Source of the DNA: Sophora flavescens
Lineage: Eukaryota; Streptophyta; Magnoliopsida; Fabales; Fabaceae
Direction of reading: 5' to 3'
Length of the DNA stretch: 64,000 nt
Assembly (NCBI GenBank): GCA_030762895.1
Contig: CM061063.1
Span: 58,979,196 to 59,043,195, forward strand
Shown here: piece by piece, positions 60,491 through 64,000 of the stretch
How positions within the stretch are numbered: the first letter of the stretch is position 1
How the letters are laid out: every line of letters starts with the position of its first letter
The notes under the pieces: model-generated
What the model was told of the DNA's origin: nothing
What the model saw: the letters and a program-made list of their open reading frames with translations, nothing else
The model's database searches: none
Program-made: the position numbers and the translations under genes

Positions 60491-60497
60491 ATCTTCA

Positions 60498-61179
60498 GTT
60501 TACATTAATGAAATTGGATGATCCATCTACTTTAACATAAATGCTCATTTATGGATAAGAAAAGTGATGTCCAAGTGCTTGGAATGGAGGAAGGAGCCGT
60601 GGGTTTAGGGTTAGTTTGGTCAAAATTCTCAATGGCATGGCTTGAAATATTCATGAAGAGCCAAGGGTAAAATCGTCATTTCCAGGCAAAAGATTCCTTT
60701 GTCATAAATGCGCCATTATGGCCATTATGACGCGGATAAGCTCATCATAAATGCTTGTCACATCGGTCAAATCCATCACCTCAGCCCCGTTGCTGACTCC
60801 CTGTTTCATCTGACGCAGGTTTTTCCTAGAGATATCTCAACGTATTCGCCCGCAGCAAATATAATATTTTAATTTTTACGCTAAATTTTTCAAAACTTCC
60901 AATATCGTAGTAAATACGATAAAAACATTTTTCATCTCGTTCACGAGTTAAAATTAGGTTTTTCGAGCAGTAAACTTTTACTGTCAGTGAAAACACAAAA
61001 AGGCAGACCGGTTTCCGTCTGAAATTTTCAACCAAAAAATCCCCCGTAACCTTATGAAAATAAGTATAACATGGAAATGACCTTGGTTTATCCAAAATCA
61101 TTTTCTAAGTCTCGGATAAAAATATATATTTATATATTTATTACCGATATTACGAAGCAGCGAAAATCGGGGTGTTACA
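60498..61179 (-). repeat. Family-X 5' LTR, first 682 bp
   Basis: Near-copy of 56755-57443, from TGTAACACC at 61179 inward, ending at the inversion breakpoint. Confidence 0.85.
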
Positions 61180-61184
61180 ATAAG

Positions 61185-63228
61185 CTCCGGCCGCCGCTCT
61201 TTAATGGTGGTTCTCCACCCCTTTGTGATGTTAAACCTTCTTTGCTTCTTCCATGAGGTTTGACCTTTGTTTTTGTTGGAATTATGGTGCTGTCCAGAAA
61301 ATACCACGGCCACTCCGCCGCCGTCGCGCCGGTTGGCCTTCCAGCCACCATGCCCATTTCCTCTTCCCCTTGGGTAAGAGTTTTATCCCTAATCTCTTCT
61401 CTTTTGTAATTTCCCAAATCATTTTGCAAAACCCTAACCCTAGCTCTTTGATTTCATATTGTAATCTGAAATTAACACTTGTTTTTATGCAATTGAGATT
61501 ATCAATTAATGTTTTCCTAAATTAATTTCATGATTCTATGAGTAAAACTCGTTTTCCCCAAATTTGAACTAGGAGCCCTAAACCCAAATCTGACTTTATT
61601 TTGAAGTTGACACAATTTTTTGAATTAACTATGAATTAATGAAATTAGGACTCTTAATTGATGATTTATAAGTTTAGTTTCGTGATCCTCTAATCAACAC
61701 AAAGTTTTCTCAAATTGTATTATGAACCTTAAGCCCCAAACATGATTTTATTTGGAAATAGCTCTATTTGGTGAGATTAAGTGTTTAGATCAACTTAGAG
61801 TGTGTGTTTGATAATGAGTAATTGATTCCTTGGTTTTCTGGTGGTTGCAAATTGTTTGGATTCACTCATTGAGATGTTGGTTGTGACGGTCATGCTTGGA
61901 GAAGCATGATTTGCTTTATTGGGAGCTAACATGAGTTATCTGCACACGTTGCAAGATGTCAAAGGAAAATCGCAATATCCAGAAGATGATATTTCACTTG
62001 TCATCAAGAGGTAAAAGGAGTAAGCCTGAGGAGTTCTAGATAGCCATATGTTATTTTAGTTTTGTTGTATAATTATCTATCATGGTTGTTCTATGGTTTT
62101 TAATTATTTATTTCTAATTGGTTATGTGATTTGATGTGATTCATTGAGTTATTTGGTTATAACTGTGATGCATGCTATAATTGTGTTCTATGCGATTATC
62201 TGTTTGGTTGATTGATTGATTGAATCCTGATAGTGGTCAGTGTCCAATTAAATTAAAGATAAAAGCTTAAAAAGCTTGGGGAAAAATTTAAGGGATTTGA
62301 TTTAAGTAAGTGAAAGTAGATTTTGAAAATCATCATATTTGATAATGTTTTCAGTGAAAAAATGATTAATGAGTAACGACGAGGACGAAATCTTGAAAAT
62401 ATTTTAGTTAACTTATTCTTTTAAAATTAATTCAAAAATAAGAGGAACAATTTTATTATTTCAAATAGAAGTGGGTTGGAAATGATTTTACAAGGATTTG
62501 GTGTTATTTCAGAAAAGGAGTTTCCTAAAGAAAACTGATTTGAGGAAAATGGATTTCCCTATGATTTGACGTTTTATAAATGGATTTCAAACAGAAAGGA
62601 TTTTCTATAAACACGTTTTACTCCACTGTGTTATTTCCGATAACTTGGATAAGTAACGGAGACTTTGTTTTGGATTTTTTTCACAGAACGAAAACGGTGT
62701 TAACGTTGAAACATTATCCTAGTATCAGAGACATCGTGATACTAGTGTTCTTTAATATAAGCACGAAGATCTTTGATACGTATTACGTTGTTATGGACTT
62801 TGTGTCCTATTCATGTTGTCTATCCACGTTGTGGGTTACGTTGTTAAAGTTGAATGTTGTTTTCTATCACTACAAACCTAAGACTGATTGCAAGGTCTGA
62901 GGTATTGTGACCGAGCACTCGGACTTCGTGTCATGTGTTGACGTTGAAAAATCTAAACATGTTGAAAATTACGAATAGTCGTAAGCCATCTTGAGCTTAG
63001 ACAAAAGAAGAATGAACACAAAGAAAATGACGAGAACAAAATGTTTTATATGCATTCATTGGCAGACGTGCCCATGTTGTTATATATGGTGCCTTGATAA
63101 TTAAGGTATTTCATGTCACGTTGTATGTCTGAATGCCTTGCAAGGTAAGATATTTCAAGCTACGTTGTTTCATTTGTGCCATGATGGACAATGAAAACTC
63201 ATATGCGTTGATCACTGTGCCTTGTGTT
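61185..63228 (+). repeat. Family-Y LTR, continuation
   Basis: Resumes after the family-X insertion with a GC-rich leader-like part (61185-61380, donor-like CCTTGGGTAAGAG), then sequence shared with CACTA-2 33890-34250, then LTR-like AT-rich DNA. A plus frame at 62580-62900 has no known domain. The LTR end is not identified before CACTA-4 begins. Confidence 0.5.
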
Positions 63229-64000
63229 CACTACAAGAAAAATTGATTTTAGCGAGGGCCAAAAGCCGTCGCAAATAACAAAATTCCGTCGCAAAACAAG
63301 TTTTTCTAACGGATTTGTGACAGCCACAAATCCGTCGCATATAGGGTCGTCGCAAAACTTTTGTGAGGGCTTTTTATAAATAGCCGTCGCAAATTAGCGA
63401 CGGCCTAGCCGTCGCAAATTAGCGACGGCCTAGTCGTCGCAAATTAGCGACGGCCTAGCCGTTGCAAATAATAAAAAATTAGCGACGGCCTGGCCATCGC
63501 AAATCAACAGAAATTAGCGACGGTCTGGCCGTCCCAAATCATCAGAAATTAGCGACGGTCTGGCCGTCGCAAATTACAATACATATTTTTTAAAAATAAA
63601 ACAAATAATTTGTTGCTTTGCTTCTTTGGAATCACAAACATAAATCTTCCACTAATCACAATCTGGATTATCTTAATAATTTTTCTTCTTAGCTTGCTAA
63701 GGTAACTAACTTCCATACTGGAATTCGGTTCAGCTCTCCAGCTCTGGCCGCAACCATGGAGGATCTTATTCCAGCTTATACCTTCATACTTGGCATTATT
63801 TCCAGATTCATCAACCTGTAATACGAAGCCATGTAAAACTTATGAAACAAAACAAAACAAATGCAATTCATACATGGATTGAAGTTGTAACAAACACAAA
63901 ACTTATGAAACAAATAGAATACCAGTGACCGGAAGAGGCTTGGATGGTGACCGGAGATGCAGCGGGCGGTGGCGGCAGCGGTCTTCGAGAAATGGCAGTG
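63229..64000. mobile_element. CACTA element CACTA-4, left end only
   Basis: Starts CACTACAAGAAAAATTGATT, then a subterminal array of TTAGCGACGGCCTAGCCGTC with AATTAGCGACGG repeats to 63570. Between 63700 and 63830, bounded on the minus strand by an AG acceptor, a frame reads VDESGNNAKYEGISWNKILH and GCGQSWRAEPNSS, an unrecognised exon-like piece. The right end is outside the window. Confidence 0.8.
63370..63575. repeat. CACTA-4 subterminal repeats
   Basis: Seven or so copies of AAATTAGCGACGG(C/T)CT(A/G)GCCGTCGC with GACGGC/GCCGTC palindromes. Confidence 0.9.

Larger units (their letters stand above)
59397..60497 (+). other. Inverted segment of the family-X element
   Basis: 59397-59939 is the reverse complement of 56210-56745 in the 3' LTR with few differences. 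59940-60025 is the reverse complement of the LTR end at 52254-52355. Then come TTAG, the primer site, leader sequence and a pre-RT/RT segment in plus orientation. The 682 bp that follow (60498-61179) are in direct orientation with 56755-57443. Turning this segment round would restore collinearity of both LTR and pol. Confidence 0.85.
52254..61179 (-). mobile_element. Ty3-gypsy chromovirus-like element (family X), 8.9 kb, rearranged
   Basis: The outer ends TGCGACACC...GGTGTTACA (minus reading: TGTAACACC...GGTGTCGCA) are flanked by ATAAG at 52249-52253 and 61180-61184, so this is one insertion into the family-Y LTR. Minus orientation: 5' LTR remnant at the right, 3' LTR at the left. The centre holds decayed pol. 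A segment, 59397-60497, is inverted and carries the rest of the 5' LTR, the primer site and part of reverse transcriptase. Pre-RT and RT motifs with a tRNA-Met primer site identify Ty3-gypsy, probably the Tekay lineage. Confidence 0.85.

Noticed and set aside
62580..62900. 106-aa plus frame
   Set aside because: No recognisable motif and inside LTR-like sequence.

Overview
The window is plant nuclear DNA, AT-rich, with introns, CACTA, hAT, Harbinger, copia, Ty3-gypsy and LINE elements. An EPF1-type peptide gene and an ABCG transporter gene mark a land plant, and the MITE and LTR types fit a eudicot, probably a papilionoid legume; the species is inference. Most of the 64 kb is nested mobile DNA. 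Only the first 7 kb holds intact-looking host genes.

Layout. 1-7.4 kb: the 5' end of an ABCG half-transporter gene (minus) and a two-exon EPIDERMAL PATTERNING FACTOR 1 orthologue (minus) with a MITE in its intron. 7.45-12.5 kb: a 330-bp TRIM with two identical LTRs, then a decayed Tnt1/Tork-like copia element (minus). 13.0-17.2 kb: a degenerate tRNA-Thr and a complete-ended hAT element with broken transposase. 17.9-27.1 kb: exons of an IST1-like (ESCRT) gene on minus, with frame lesions, split by a 7.5-kb CACTA element (CACTA-1) that carries Ptta/En-Spm and ULP1-protease-like remnants. 28.8-38.6 kb: a Harbinger-type MITE and a nest in which a LINE remnant holds an LTR, which holds a 7.0-kb CACTA element (CACTA-2) containing a 206-bp tandem repeat and host exon fragments of a GH17 beta-1,3-glucanase and a diacylglycerol kinase.

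38.6-51.5 kb: low-information DNA with isolated exon-like fragments (CDPK EF-hand, CAD-family N-terminus) and a third, short CACTA element (CACTA-3, 3.5 kb) with a possible B3-like exon. 51.5-63.2 kb: an LTR (family Y) split by an 8.9-kb Ty3-gypsy chromovirus-like element (family X), whose 5' half has a 1.1-kb inversion cutting both the LTR and the reverse-transcriptase gene. 63.2-64.0 kb: start of a fourth CACTA element (CACTA-4) running off the window.

The four CACTA elements have unrelated subterminal repeats, yet CACTA-1 and CACTA-2 share a palindromic TCACGGCC...GGCCGTGA module. That module, and the host-gene capture by CACTA-2, are the observations most worth following. All assignments are by eye; no search was run.
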